A stretch of DNA of 57,941 nt from Actinomycetota bacterium (GTDB lineage Bacteria > Actinomycetota > CADDZG01 > WHSQ01). A program made the translations under genes and the position numbers. Below, piece after piece: positions 50,040-57,393 of the stretch. Positions within the stretch are counted from its first letter, which is position 1, and each line of letters starts with the position of its first letter. The stretch lies in assembly GCA_013695465.1 (NCBI GenBank), contig JACDAL010000069.1, positions 1-57,941 on the forward strand. The letters run 5' to 3'. Under the pieces are notes generated by a model. It made no database searches. It was not told the DNA's origin and saw only the letters and a program-made list of their open reading frames with translations.

Positions 50040-50053
50040 CACCGGCGACAAAT

Positions 50054-50090
50054 GGGGCTCGGGTCCATACGGCCCGAGCCCTCATTGTTG
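50054..50090 (+). terminator. Intrinsic terminator after the SHOCT gene
   Basis: GGGCTCGGG (50055-50063) pairs perfectly with CCCGAGCCC (50073-50081), with extra inner pairing, followed by TCATTGTTGT. It is the best-formed terminator in the window. Confidence 0.8.
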
Positions 50091-50220
50091 TAGTCAGGTC
50101 CTTCCCTATAGGTTGACGACTAGAATGATCAAGCTCAGCTCCGACCGATGAGGATGGGAGAGCCCCGGTCGGTCTGTATGGGGCCACAACCACATCAATC
50201 ACAGAAAGGACGACGTCAAC

Positions 50221-50760
50221 ATGAGAACCCTAGTCGAATCGACCTTCGTGACGTTGGATGGCGTTATCGGTTCACCAGAGAAGTGGGGCCCTCCGTACTG
50301 GGATGACGAACACGCCAAGTACGCTCACGATCTGCTCTTCGCAGCGGATGCTCTCTTGCTAGGGCGCAAGACCTATGAAGGGTTCGCGGAGGCTTGGTCG
50401 TCCCGATCTGGTGATGAATACACCGACAGGATCAACGGCCTTCCCAAGTACGTCGCCTCGACGACTATGCAACAAACCAAGTGGAATGCAGCGCTCATCA
50501 GCGGTGACATCGCCGGCGAGGTGGCTAGCCTGAAGCAGCAACCCGGCCGGAACATCCTGAAGTTTGGCACCGGCGAACTTGACCGCACGCTCATGCAACA
50601 CGACCTCGTTGACGAGTTCCACTTCTGGGTTTTCCCCGTCGCTGCGGGGAGCGGCCAACGTCTCTTCGACGGAATCGATACCACCCATCTACGACTGCTG
50701 GACACGACCAGGTTCCGCTCGGGCATCGTGGTTCTCACTTACACCACAGGTAACGAGTAG
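50221..50760 (+). CDS. Dihydrofolate reductase-like (RibD C-terminal fold) protein
   Basis: This 179-residue stand-alone RibD_C/DHFR-fold oxidoreductase has TFVTLDGVIGSPEKW, LLLGRKTYEGFAEAW, the nucleotide-binding ILKFGTGELDRTLMQHDLVD and FHFWVFPVAAGSGQRLF. Such proteins are common in actinobacteria and their substrates are mostly unknown; this is not the biosynthetic FolA. AGAAAGGA precedes the ATG. The gene is visibly less GC-rich than its neighbours and has its own terminator-separated context, which suggests recent acquisition. Confidence 0.88.
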   Translation: MRTLVESTFVTLDGVIGSPEKWGPPYWDDEHAKYAHDLLFAADALLLGRKTYEGFAEAWSSRSGDEYTDRINGLPKYVASTTMQQTKWNAALISGDIAGEVASLKQQPGRNILKFGTGELDRTLMQHDLVDEFHFWVFPVAAGSGQRLFDGIDTTHLRLLDTTRFRSGIVVLTYTTGNE

Positions 50761-51035
50761 GGCGAACATGAGCCGTTGCGTTCCTTCTTCAGAGATATGT
50801 CAGCCGGCTCATGACCCGCGGCGCCCAAGAGCTAGGCAGGGAGCGGGGTCGCTGAAACCGCCGCCATAATCCATGCGAGCGTCTTCGTAAGTTCCATCAC
50901 CCTGGCTGTGACATCGACCCGTCATGCAGGCAGCAGGCCCCTCCTGTGTGGGTGCCCCTACATTTCGGAGGCTCCCAGACGAAGACTTAGACGATGTCCC
51001 GGCCGCTCTCGATATCATCGCGGGCCACTCCATGT
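50761..51035. other. Intergenic region between convergent DHFR-like and O-methyltransferase genes
   Basis: No gene is supported here. The one structural feature is an inverted repeat CATGAGCCG (50767-50775) / CGGCTCATG (50805-50813) with a 29-nt spacer, right after the DHFR-like stop. It could serve as a transcription end for either strand. Confidence 0.5.
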
Positions 51036-51701
51036 CTAGAGAACCAGAGCTAGCGCGAAGCCGTCGTGGCCCTTTGCGCCTACGGTCTGCAGCGCGGTAG
51101 CGCTTACGCGCGGCTCGGCCGCCAGTGCCTCCATGAAGCGCCGGGTTCCCGTGACCGATGGATCGGTGCTCGTCTCGTCGACCACCGCTCCGGAGCGAAC
51201 GACATTGTCGGCGATTATCACGGTGCCGGTGGCAGAAAGCTCGAGTGCTCGGGATAGATAGTGCTCGCTGTTGGCTTTGTCTGCGTCGATGAAGATGAGA
51301 TCGAAAGGCCCGCTACCGTCGGCGGCGAGCCGGGAAAGCGCGTCAAGGGCGGGCGCGACCCGAACCTCGACGATGCCGGCCAATCCTGAGCGGGCGATGT
51401 TGTCGCGCGCTATCTCGGCATGCCCGGCATCGGATTCGAGCGTAACCACCCGCCCGCCTTCACCTAGCCCCCGGGCAAGCCAGATCGTGCTGTAGCCGCC
51501 CAGGGTGCCGATCTCGAGGATGTTCTGCGCTTCCCGCAGGCGCACCAAAAGCTGCAGCAGCTTGCCTTGGGCGGGCGAAACCTGATGCGGAGGCAGGCCC
51601 GCCTTGAGGCTCTCTTCCAGAGCGACCTGCAGTGGCGCATCGGCGCATACCAGCAAATCGGTGATGTAGTCGTCGACCGCCGTCCATAGCTCCTGCTTCA
51701 C
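51036..51701 (-). CDS. Class I SAM-dependent O-methyltransferase (caffeoyl-CoA/catechol type)
   Basis: This 221-residue methyltransferase_3 family member has the SAM-binding ILEIGTLGGYSTIWLA, GRVVTLESDAGHAEIARDNI, the metal-binding segment FDLIFIDADKANSEHYL and IIADNVVRSGAV. Enzymes of this type methylate catechol-like hydroxyls with a divalent metal. It is coupled to the upstream fusion gene by an ATGA overlap, so the two methyltransferases probably act in one pathway. The substrate is unknown. Confidence 0.92.
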   Translation of the reverse strand: MKQELWTAVDDYITDLLVCADAPLQVALEESLKAGLPPHQVSPAQGKLLQLLVRLREAQNILEIGTLGGYSTIWLARGLGEGGRVVTLESDAGHAEIARDNIARSGLAGIVEVRVAPALDALSRLAADGSGPFDLIFIDADKANSEHYLSRALELSATGTVIIADNVVRSGAVVDETSTDPSVTGTRRFMEALAAEPRVSATALQTVGAKGHDGFALALVL

Positions 51702-52897
51702 GGATCCTGCGATTCCTCTGCAGCTGTGGGTGAAGCGACCACGCGCAGCCCGGCCGCGACAAGGCTTCGGTTCGCGATGCCGGTGCTTTCGAGCTCGAGG
51801 ACGCGGCGACCCACCGCAGCGCCCCGCGTGCTCGCTTCCAGCCGGTCGCAGAAGCTGCGATAGAGATAGGGAACGCGCTCCGCGAGCCGCACCTCAAAGG
51901 CGGCGGTGATCCGGGCGACCATGACTTCGCCGGTGGTGAGCGGAGGGTCATGGGCGTGCTCGATGCTCCAGCGCTCCAAAGGGTCGGGCATGTTCTCGTG
52001 TCCGGGGCCCAAGTGGTTGTTGGGTCGCTGATGACCTGTGTGGCAGGCGTGCTCATCGATGCCGAGCATTCCTGCTGCTTGCAAGACTGAGTCGAGGTCG
52101 TAGAGCCAGCGCGCGGTGGCGGCATCCACAGACTCGATAGCGATTTCCTCCGTTACCAGCAACCCGCCGGGAGCCAGCAGCTCTCGGACGCGCTCGAGTG
52201 CGGCGCTCAGTGGAAAGATGTGGTGGAGGGAACGCCCGAAGAAAACGACGTCGAAGGGATCGTCTTCGAACGACAGGAAGTCGGCCTCGACCGCTCGCCC
52301 GCCGCGGCTCTCGGCTTTCGCGATCGATTCTGTATTCGTGTCGATTCCGAGCACCGCATAGCCTTCGGCCCCCAGTGCTTGCAGCAGCTCCCCGCATCCG
52401 CAACCGACATCGAGAACCCGAGCTGGCGGAGTGGGCAACACCCGCTGCAAGTACGAGAGTGTTTCGGCAATTGGAATGGAGGCCGGCTCCGATGAGCCCG
52501 GCCCGCGCCGGCTCCCGAGCGGCCACATGTCTCCTCGGGAGATCTCGAGCACGTTGCCCGCAGGGTCGTGGAAGTAGAAGGAGACGACCTCCTCGCTCCA
52601 GGTGATCTCGTCGAAGATTGCCACGCCGCGACCCCGTATGCGTTGTTTCCACCCGTCGTAGTCGTCCGGCTCGCACAAGAAACAGGCGTGTCCGGGGCCC
52701 ACGGTTCCGTGAGCCGGCGGCCACGATTGCACGGAGCTCTGTTCCGATTCGAATAGCAGCACGAGCGAGCCGCCGATGCGAAAAGCGACGTCCGAGACCT
52801 GCTCGAGCCCGAACACGTCGCGATAGAAGGACGTCATGCGCGCTTCCTCGTCGCCCCGGTAGTAGAGGACGGTCTCGAGCACCGCCTTGAGCCTCAT
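51698..52897 (-). CDS. Fusion protein: VOC/glyoxalase-fold domain plus class I methyltransferase
   Basis: This is 399 residues. Residues about 1-123 form a vicinal-oxygen-chelate module (YYRGDEEARMTSFYRDVFGL, GPGHACFLCEPDDYDGW, FYFHDPAGNVLEI). The first metal-ligand position looks like E8 rather than histidine. Residues about 140-399 form a methyltransferase with VLDVGCGCGELLQALGAEGY, DVVFFGRSLHHIFPL and LLAPGGLLVTEE. The C-terminal ~150 residues (EHACHTGHQRPNNHLGPGHE) are His-rich and not recognised. A strong AAAGGAGG precedes the ATG. First gene of a two-gene operon with the O-methyltransferase. Confidence 0.85.
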   Translation of the reverse strand: MRLKAVLETVLYYRGDEEARMTSFYRDVFGLEQVSDVAFRIGGSLVLLFESEQSSVQSWPPAHGTVGPGHACFLCEPDDYDGWKQRIRGRGVAIFDEITWSEEVVSFYFHDPAGNVLEISRGDMWPLGSRRGPGSSEPASIPIAETLSYLQRVLPTPPARVLDVGCGCGELLQALGAEGYAVLGIDTNTESIAKAESRGGRAVEADFLSFEDDPFDVVFFGRSLHHIFPLSAALERVRELLAPGGLLVTEEIAIESVDAATARWLYDLDSVLQAAGMLGIDEHACHTGHQRPNNHLGPGHENMPDPLERWSIEHAHDPPLTTGEVMVARITAAFEVRLAERVPYLYRSFCDRLEASTRGAAVGRRVLELESTGIANRSLVAAGLRVVASPTAAEESQDP

Positions 52898-52916
52898 GTC
52901 GTAACCTCCTTTACGT

Positions 52917-52961
52917 CGAGTGGTCGTGAAGTGTCGCTATACATCATCTGACGACCACTCG
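52917..52961 (+). repeat. Family 3 hairpin repeat, copy C
   Basis: This 45-bp element has perfect 11-bp arms, CGAGTGGTCGT and ACGACCACTCG, around a core with GTCGCTATAC. It lies between the divergent VOC-methyltransferase and pgeF genes, 21 nt before the pgeF start. Confidence 0.92.
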
Positions 52962-52981
52962 ATCATTGGCGGCCCCTTATC

Positions 52982-53728
52982 GTGGACGGCATGGATTTTC
53001 AGCCCCGGCTCACGAGTGGCGTCAAAGCGGGCGTGGGCATCCTCTCGGACGAGGGTGCCCGCGCTCGAGGACTTCTCGTCGCCTTCACCAACCGCACCGG
53101 AGGAGTCTCCGAGCCCCCCTACGACTCGCTGAACCTCGCCGCCCGCGGTGGAGACGACCCCGATGTGGTGGAGCAGAATCGTGTGCGCGCGGCTGGGGCC
53201 GTGGGCTTCGATGTCGCCCAACTTGCTCTGTGCCGCCAAGTGCACGGGGTCGATGTCAAGGAGATCACCGACGGCGTGACCGGCGTTGTGGGCGAGGCCG
53301 ACGTCCTGGTGGTAAGGGAGCCGGGACCGGTGGCAGGCATCCTTACCGCCGACTGCGCCCCCGTCGTCGTCTGGGGCGAAGGTGGCGCCGCGGTCTTGCA
53401 CGGTGGGTGGCGGGGCCTCGCAGCAGGAGTGATCGAAAGCGGCGCGGCAGCGGTCGCAGCGCATACCGCCTTCATCGGTCCCTGCATCCGGGCGTGCTGC
53501 TACGAGGTCGGCCCCGAAGTCGTCGACGCATTCCGAGCAGGGGGCCTGCAGGTGGCGGACGAGCGCCACGTGGATCCCGGCGCCGCGTCGGAGGCGGCGC
53601 TCCGGAAGGCAGGCGTTACCAGGATCGCCGACTCGACCGTCTGCACCGGCTGCGATCCCTCTTACTTCTCCTACCGGCGCGACGGGGTCACTGGGCGCCA
53701 GGGCGCGTTCGTGGCGCTGCTGAAATGA
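52982..53728 (+). CDS. pgeF: PgeF/YfiH-family (laccase-domain) purine nucleoside or peptidoglycan-editing enzyme
   Basis: This is a 248-residue DUF152 protein. The zinc-binding set is present: H in CRQVHGVD, C in LTADCAPVVVWG and H in AVLHGGWRGLAAGV. The CYEVGPEV and CTGCDPSYFSYRRDG segments are also conserved. Family members have been shown to act on adenosine and inosine, and the E. coli member edits peptidoglycan precursors. The position next to ftsZ/yggS/sepF is conserved. Start is GTG 52982 or ATG 52991; neither has a clear ribosome-binding site. Confidence 0.92.
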   Translation: MDGMDFQPRLTSGVKAGVGILSDEGARARGLLVAFTNRTGGVSEPPYDSLNLAARGGDDPDVVEQNRVRAAGAVGFDVAQLALCRQVHGVDVKEITDGVTGVVGEADVLVVREPGPVAGILTADCAPVVVWGEGGAAVLHGGWRGLAAGVIESGAAAVAAHTAFIGPCIRACCYEVGPEVVDAFRAGGLQVADERHVDPGAASEAALRKAGVTRIADSTVCTGCDPSYFSYRRDGVTGRQGAFVALLK

Positions 53729-53756
53729 ACGACAGGAGCTCGCCGGGCCGGTCTTG

Positions 53757-53803
53757 TGGGCCCCAGGGTGCCGTTTTCGGTACTCTGGGGCGCTCAAAAC
53801 GCG
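53757..53803 (-). repeat. Family 1 repeat, copy 4
   Basis: A diverged copy that keeps the CGCGTTTTGAGCGCC end and a GCCGTTTTCGG core; the outer arms GGGGCCC are changed. Its CGCG end runs into GGAGAGGG, the ribosome-binding site of yggS, so the insertion or repeat edge is now part of that gene's initiation region. Confidence 0.75.
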
Positions 53804-53813
53804 GAGAGGGTTC

Positions 53814-54479
53814 GTGACTCTGACGGAACGGCTCGCGGAGGTCAAGCGACGGATCGCCGCCGCCTCTGCCAACAGCGGCCGGGACGAGTCCGAGATCACC
53901 CTGGTGGCGGTGTCCAAGACGATTTCTGTAGAGGTCGTGGCCGAGGCCGTCGCGGCCGGAGTCTCAGACCTCGGTGAGAACCGCGCCCAGGAGCTCAGGG
54001 ACAAGGTCGCGGCCCTCGGCTATATCGCACGATGGCACTTCGTCGGGCACCTTCAGAGCAACAAGGTGAGACATGTGGTCGGGGCCTGCGCCCTGATCCA
54101 CTCCGTGGATTCGGCCGGCGTTGCGGAGGAGATTGCAGTGCGAGCGCAGAGAAGCGGCCTCGTTCAGGAGGTGCTCCTCGAGGTCAACGTCTCGGGCGAG
54201 GCCTCCAAGCACGGAGTCGTCCCGTCTGAGATCTCCGGGCTCCTGGCCCACATCCACGATCTCGACGGAATACTTGCCACCGGGCTGATGACGATCCCAC
54301 CGTGGCCCGAGGACCCTGAGGAGTCGCGCCCCTTCTATCGGGAGCTCGCCGAGCTCGCCGGGGGCCACGGCCTCGAGCGGCTGTCGATGGGGATGACGAG
54401 GGACTTCGAAGTGGCGATCTCCGAGGGTTCGACGCTGGTGCGCGTCGGGGAGGCCATCTTTGGGGCCCGACGCCTATGA
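53814..54479 (+). CDS. yggS: YggS/PROSC-family PLP homeostasis protein
   Basis: This 221-residue PLP-binding TIM-barrel protein has the cofactor lysine in LVAVSKTISVE, ENRAQELRDKVA, HFVGHLQSNKVRHVV and the C-terminal phosphate-binding LSMGMTRDFEVAISEG with RVGEAIFGAR. It regulates free PLP and has no catalytic activity of its own. GTG 53814 follows GGAGAGGG. Its presence between pgeF and sepF is conserved in gram-positives. It overlaps the amidohydrolase gene by ATGA. Confidence 0.94.
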   Translation: MTLTERLAEVKRRIAAASANSGRDESEITLVAVSKTISVEVVAEAVAAGVSDLGENRAQELRDKVAALGYIARWHFVGHLQSNKVRHVVGACALIHSVDSAGVAEEIAVRAQRSGLVQEVLLEVNVSGEASKHGVVPSEISGLLAHIHDLDGILATGLMTIPPWPEDPEESRPFYRELAELAGGHGLERLSMGMTRDFEVAISEGSTLVRVGEAIFGARRL

Positions 54480-55708
54480 AGCTCGACGCGGAGCGCCTGT
54501 GGTCGGCCCTGGGGGAGGTCAACCGCATCGGAGCAACCCCTGCAGGCGGCGCCGAGCGGCTCGCCTGGAGCGATCAGGAGCTGCAGGCCCGGCGCTGGTT
54601 TGCCGAGCGCGCCGGCCGGGCCGGGCTCGATGTGTCCTGGGACCCCGCCGGCAACGTTTGGGGCTTCGGTGGGCTCGAGCCCGGGGTGGTGCTCGGCTCC
54701 CACCTCGACACGGTCCCCGACGGAGGGCGCTTCGACGGCGCTCTTGGCGTCGTGGCCGCACTCGAGGTAGTGGGCCACGCTCGCAGCGAGCAGCTGCCCG
54801 GCTGTGAGCGCCTCGCGGTCGTGTGCTTCTCCGACGAGGAGGGAGTTCGCTTCGGGCTCGGCATGGCCGGGAGCCGCGCGGTCGCGGGAACTCTCGAGCC
54901 GGCTGAGATCGAGGCGGCCCGGGACTCGGAGGGGGTCCTCCTGACGGACCTGCTCGAGGCACACGGCTTCGAGCCGGCACGCGTGCCCGAGGCCGGCGCC
55001 AACCTTGCTCGCATGGCCTGCTATCTGGAGCTACACGTAGAGCAGGGGATCAGGCTCGAGCGCCTCCGGGCTCCGCTCGGCGTTGTCACCGCAATCGTGG
55101 GGCTGAGCGATTACCATATCGAGGTCACGGGCGAAGCCAATCACGCCGGCACCACCGCCTTGGAGGACCGGCGCGACGCCCTGCTTCCGGTGGCGCAGGT
55201 GGCGCTGGCGGCGAGAGAGGTGATGAGCTCCGCACCAGGGGTGGTGGCGACGGTCGGTGAGGCGTGGGTGCTGAACGGGGCACCGAACATCGTCCCGGGA
55301 AAGGCGGGCTGCGTCCTCGACGTCCGTGCTGGGGGTGCGGCCGAGATCGAGGCTGCTGCCGGCGCCATCCTGGAAGCGGGGCGAGCCGCGGCCGCGACGG
55401 CCGGGTGTGAGTTCGAGGCGCGCCTAACCAAGTGTCTTCCCCCGGCCCCCATGGACGAGGTGGTCGTCGGAGCGCTGGTGGGCGCCGCCGCCGTCCTCGG
55501 TGTGGAAGCTCCGAAGCTGGACAGCCGGGCGGGCCACGACGCCATGAGCCTGGCCCCCGCCGGAGTGCCCTGCGGCATGCTGTTCGTTGCCTCGCAAGGG
55601 GGGATCAGCCACTCTCCGATGGAGCGGTCGTCACAACGGGACTGCGTGTTGGGGGCGGAGGTGCTGGGGGCCGCGGCCCTTTCCTTAGCACAGCGCCACG
55701 GGTCCTGA
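54476..55708 (+). CDS. M20-family Zn-dependent amidohydrolase (allantoate amidohydrolase / N-carbamoyl-L-amino acid hydrolase type)
   Basis: This 410-residue metallo-hydrolase has GSHLDTVPDGGRFDGALGV, CFSDEEGVRFG and YLELHVEQGIRLE, then the dimerisation domain (DYHIEVTGEANHAGTT) and the C-terminal metal ligand in GISHSPMER. These motifs mark the hydantoinase/carbamoylase branch, which cleaves N-carbamoyl or ureido amides. It is unexpected between yggS and sepF, yet coupled to yggS by ATGA. A direct link to division is not evident. Confidence 0.9.
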   Translation: MKLDAERLWSALGEVNRIGATPAGGAERLAWSDQELQARRWFAERAGRAGLDVSWDPAGNVWGFGGLEPGVVLGSHLDTVPDGGRFDGALGVVAALEVVGHARSEQLPGCERLAVVCFSDEEGVRFGLGMAGSRAVAGTLEPAEIEAARDSEGVLLTDLLEAHGFEPARVPEAGANLARMACYLELHVEQGIRLERLRAPLGVVTAIVGLSDYHIEVTGEANHAGTTALEDRRDALLPVAQVALAAREVMSSAPGVVATVGEAWVLNGAPNIVPGKAGCVLDVRAGGAAEIEAAAGAILEAGRAAAATAGCEFEARLTKCLPPAPMDEVVVGALVGAAAVLGVEAPKLDSRAGHDAMSLAPAGVPCGMLFVASQGGISHSPMERSSQRDCVLGAEVLGAAALSLAQRHGS

Positions 55709-55744
55709 CCGAGCAGGCCGTTTCGAGAGATTTACGCGTTGCGC

Positions 55745-55797
55745 GCGTTCTAGGGGCCTCAGAGTGCAGAAAACTGCACCGAGAGGCGCTCAAAACG
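55745..55797 (-). repeat. Family 1 repeat, copy 5
   Basis: 53 bp with inner perfect hairpin GTGCAG-AAAA-CTGCAC and the CGCG end facing sepF. It matches copy 3 in 48 of 53 positions. The hairpin differs from copy 3 by compensatory changes (GTGCGG/CCGCAC to GTGCAG/CTGCAC), which argues that the paired structure is maintained. Confidence 0.92.
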
Positions 55798-55854
55798 CGG
55801 GGGGCAGCCTGGGGCCCTCGCCGGGCCTAGCGGATGTTGCGCCCCGGCTGCGGC

Positions 55855-55860
55855 TATTCT
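55855..55860 (+). promoter_or_regulatory. Putative -10 element for leaderless sepF
   Basis: TATTCT ends 8 nt before the sepF ATG, placing the transcription start on or next to the start codon. There is no Shine-Dalgarno sequence. The -35 region is weak. Confidence 0.45.
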
Positions 55861-55868
55861 CTGAACAC

Positions 55869-56342
55869 ATGGCCGGGATGTGGAGGAAGACGCTCGTCTA
55901 CCTGGGGCTCGCCGAGGAGGAGGATCCGGGGGACTACGACTACGACTACGAGCCGGCTGAGACTACGGCGCCGCCGGGGCGTGCCCGTGCGGACGGAGTC
56001 GAGCGGCCGGCCCCCGCAGCTCCGCGCAACGCGGTGGTGCGAGCCATGCCCAAGGAAGCGGCTCCGCGGGTGCACTTGGTGCAACCGACCTCTTTCGACG
56101 ACGCCCAGGAGATCGGAGACAAGTTCCGGGAAGGCTTCTCGGTGTTGATGAATCTGCAGTCGGCCGATCAGGAGCTCGGCCGCCGCCTCGTCGACTTCGC
56201 CTCGGGGCTGGCCTACGGGTTGCACGGCTCGATGCAGCCGGCAGCGGATCGTGTCTTCTTGATCACTCCACGCGACGTGACGGTTTCGGCCGAGGATCGG
56301 AGGCGGTTTCTTGAAGAGCGAGGCTTCTTCAATCAGGTCTGA
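55869..56342 (+). CDS. sepF: Cell division protein SepF
   Basis: This 157-residue FtsZ-binding membrane anchor begins MAGMWRKTLVYLGLAEEED, where the amphipathic N-terminal helix binds the membrane. An acidic DYDYDYEP linker follows, then the SepF core with VHLVQPTSFDDAQEIGDKF, LMNLQSADQELGRRLVDFA and VFLITPRDVTVS. ATG 55869 or 55878 are both possible. In bacteria lacking FtsA, SepF is the principal FtsZ tether; ftsA is absent here. Confidence 0.95.
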   Translation: MAGMWRKTLVYLGLAEEEDPGDYDYDYEPAETTAPPGRARADGVERPAPAAPRNAVVRAMPKEAAPRVHLVQPTSFDDAQEIGDKFREGFSVLMNLQSADQELGRRLVDFASGLAYGLHGSMQPAADRVFLITPRDVTVSAEDRRRFLEERGFFNQV

Positions 56343-56348
56343 GCGAGA

Positions 56349-56600
56349 ATGACCATCGTCTGCGCGGCGTTGCTGGTCTACACCTACCTCCTGTTCGGGC
56401 GCATCATTCTGTCGTGGGTTCAGTCGATGGGTTCGTGGACGCCGCCTCCCGCGCTCCAGCCCGTCTTAGGCTTCATCTACGAGGTCACCGATCCCGTGAT
56501 GTCGTTCGTGCGGCGTTTCATCCCACCGCTGGGACCCATCGACATCTCTCCCCTGTTCATCTTCCTCGGGCTCACGCTCCTCAGAGGAGCTCTTTGCTAG
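56349..56600 (+). CDS. YggT family membrane protein
   Basis: This 83-residue protein has two TM helices (IVCAALLVYTYLLFGRIILSW and IDISPLFIFLGLTLLRGAL) around a loop with YEVTDPVMSFVRRFIPPLGP, the YggT signature. Function is not well defined. It is invariably found between sepF and divIVA in gram-positives. It starts 6 nt after the sepF stop. Confidence 0.92.
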   Translation: MTIVCAALLVYTYLLFGRIILSWVQSMGSWTPPPALQPVLGFIYEVTDPVMSFVRRFIPPLGPIDISPLFIFLGLTLLRGALC

Positions 56601-56630
56601 TAATTCCGGCTTTCCGGGCGATTCATCTGA

Positions 56631-56636
56631 GATAAT
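56631..56636 (+). promoter_or_regulatory. Putative -10 element for leaderless divIVA
   Basis: GATAAT ends 7 nt before the divIVA ATG at 56644. No Shine-Dalgarno sequence intervenes, consistent with a leaderless transcript independent of sepF-yggT. Confidence 0.45.
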
Positions 56637-56643
56637 TCGCGCC

Positions 56644-57393
56644 ATGGAACTAGGCGCGGACGACATCCAAGAGCAGCAGTTTCACGACGCATGGCGCGGC
56701 TACAACCAAGAAGAGGTCGACGACTTTCTGGATCGGGTTGCCGAGGTGCTGGAACATTCCCAGCGCGAGAACGTCGCGCTGAACAAGAGGGTCGGCGAGC
56801 TCGAGCAGGCGGTGGCGACCAGCCGCGAGACCGAAGAGATGCTCAAGACCACGCTGGTGTCTGCCCAGCAGGCGGCCGAGGAGGCCAAGGCAAAGGCGCG
56901 CGCCCAAGCCGAGATGATGGTCAAAGAAGCGGAGGCGCAAGCCCGCAGAACCACCGAGGAGTCGCGCGAGCGCAAGGCGTCCAGCGAGGCAGACATCAGG
57001 CGCAGGATCCAGGACACTGAGCGCGAGCATCAGGCCCGAAGGCGCGAGCTCGACGCATCAATCGACCGGCTGCGCGAGTTCGAGACCGAGCTCAAGCAGC
57101 GGTTGAAGACTTTTTTGACGCAGCAGGCGAAGGCCCTCGACACACTCACCGAGAAGGAGCCCCCCACCATCAGGGCCAGCGCCGACCCTCATCGCGGCAC
57201 CGCCCCGCGCGAGGTGCGAGTCTCCGAGCGCGCCGATACCCCCACCAAGACCATTCAGACGTCGGCAGAGGAGCCGCCCCCGAGGGTGGAGAACGGAGGC
57301 GAGCAACCGGCTGCGGTAGTGCTTGAGCGCGAGGAGGAGCCGTCCTTCGGACAGAGGCTGCGGCGCAGCTTCTCTCTGAAAGACGAGGGCTAG
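56644..57393 (+). CDS. divIVA: Polar growth/septum protein DivIVA (Wag31-like)
   Basis: This 249-residue coiled-coil scaffold recognises curved membrane. The N-terminal domain has IQEQQFHDAWRGYNQEEVDD followed by FLDRVAEVLE; the membrane-inserting hydrophobic residues of the first loop look atypical. A long coiled coil runs from about 35 to 160 with EAKAKARAQAEMMVKEAEAQ. A charged, Pro-rich tail ends SFGQRLRRSFSLKDEG. The last codon overlaps the convergent ileS stop in a shared CTAG. Confidence 0.93.
   Translation: MELGADDIQEQQFHDAWRGYNQEEVDDFLDRVAEVLEHSQRENVALNKRVGELEQAVATSRETEEMLKTTLVSAQQAAEEAKAKARAQAEMMVKEAEAQARRTTEESRERKASSEADIRRRIQDTEREHQARRRELDASIDRLREFETELKQRLKTFLTQQAKALDTLTEKEPPTIRASADPHRGTAPREVRVSERADTPTKTIQTSAEEPPPRVENGGEQPAAVVLEREEEPSFGQRLRRSFSLKDEG

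Noticed and set aside
50091-50150. Promoter TTGACG near 50113 for the DHFR-like gene
   Set aside because: No -10-like hexamer lies at 16-19 nt downstream; support is too weak to annotate.
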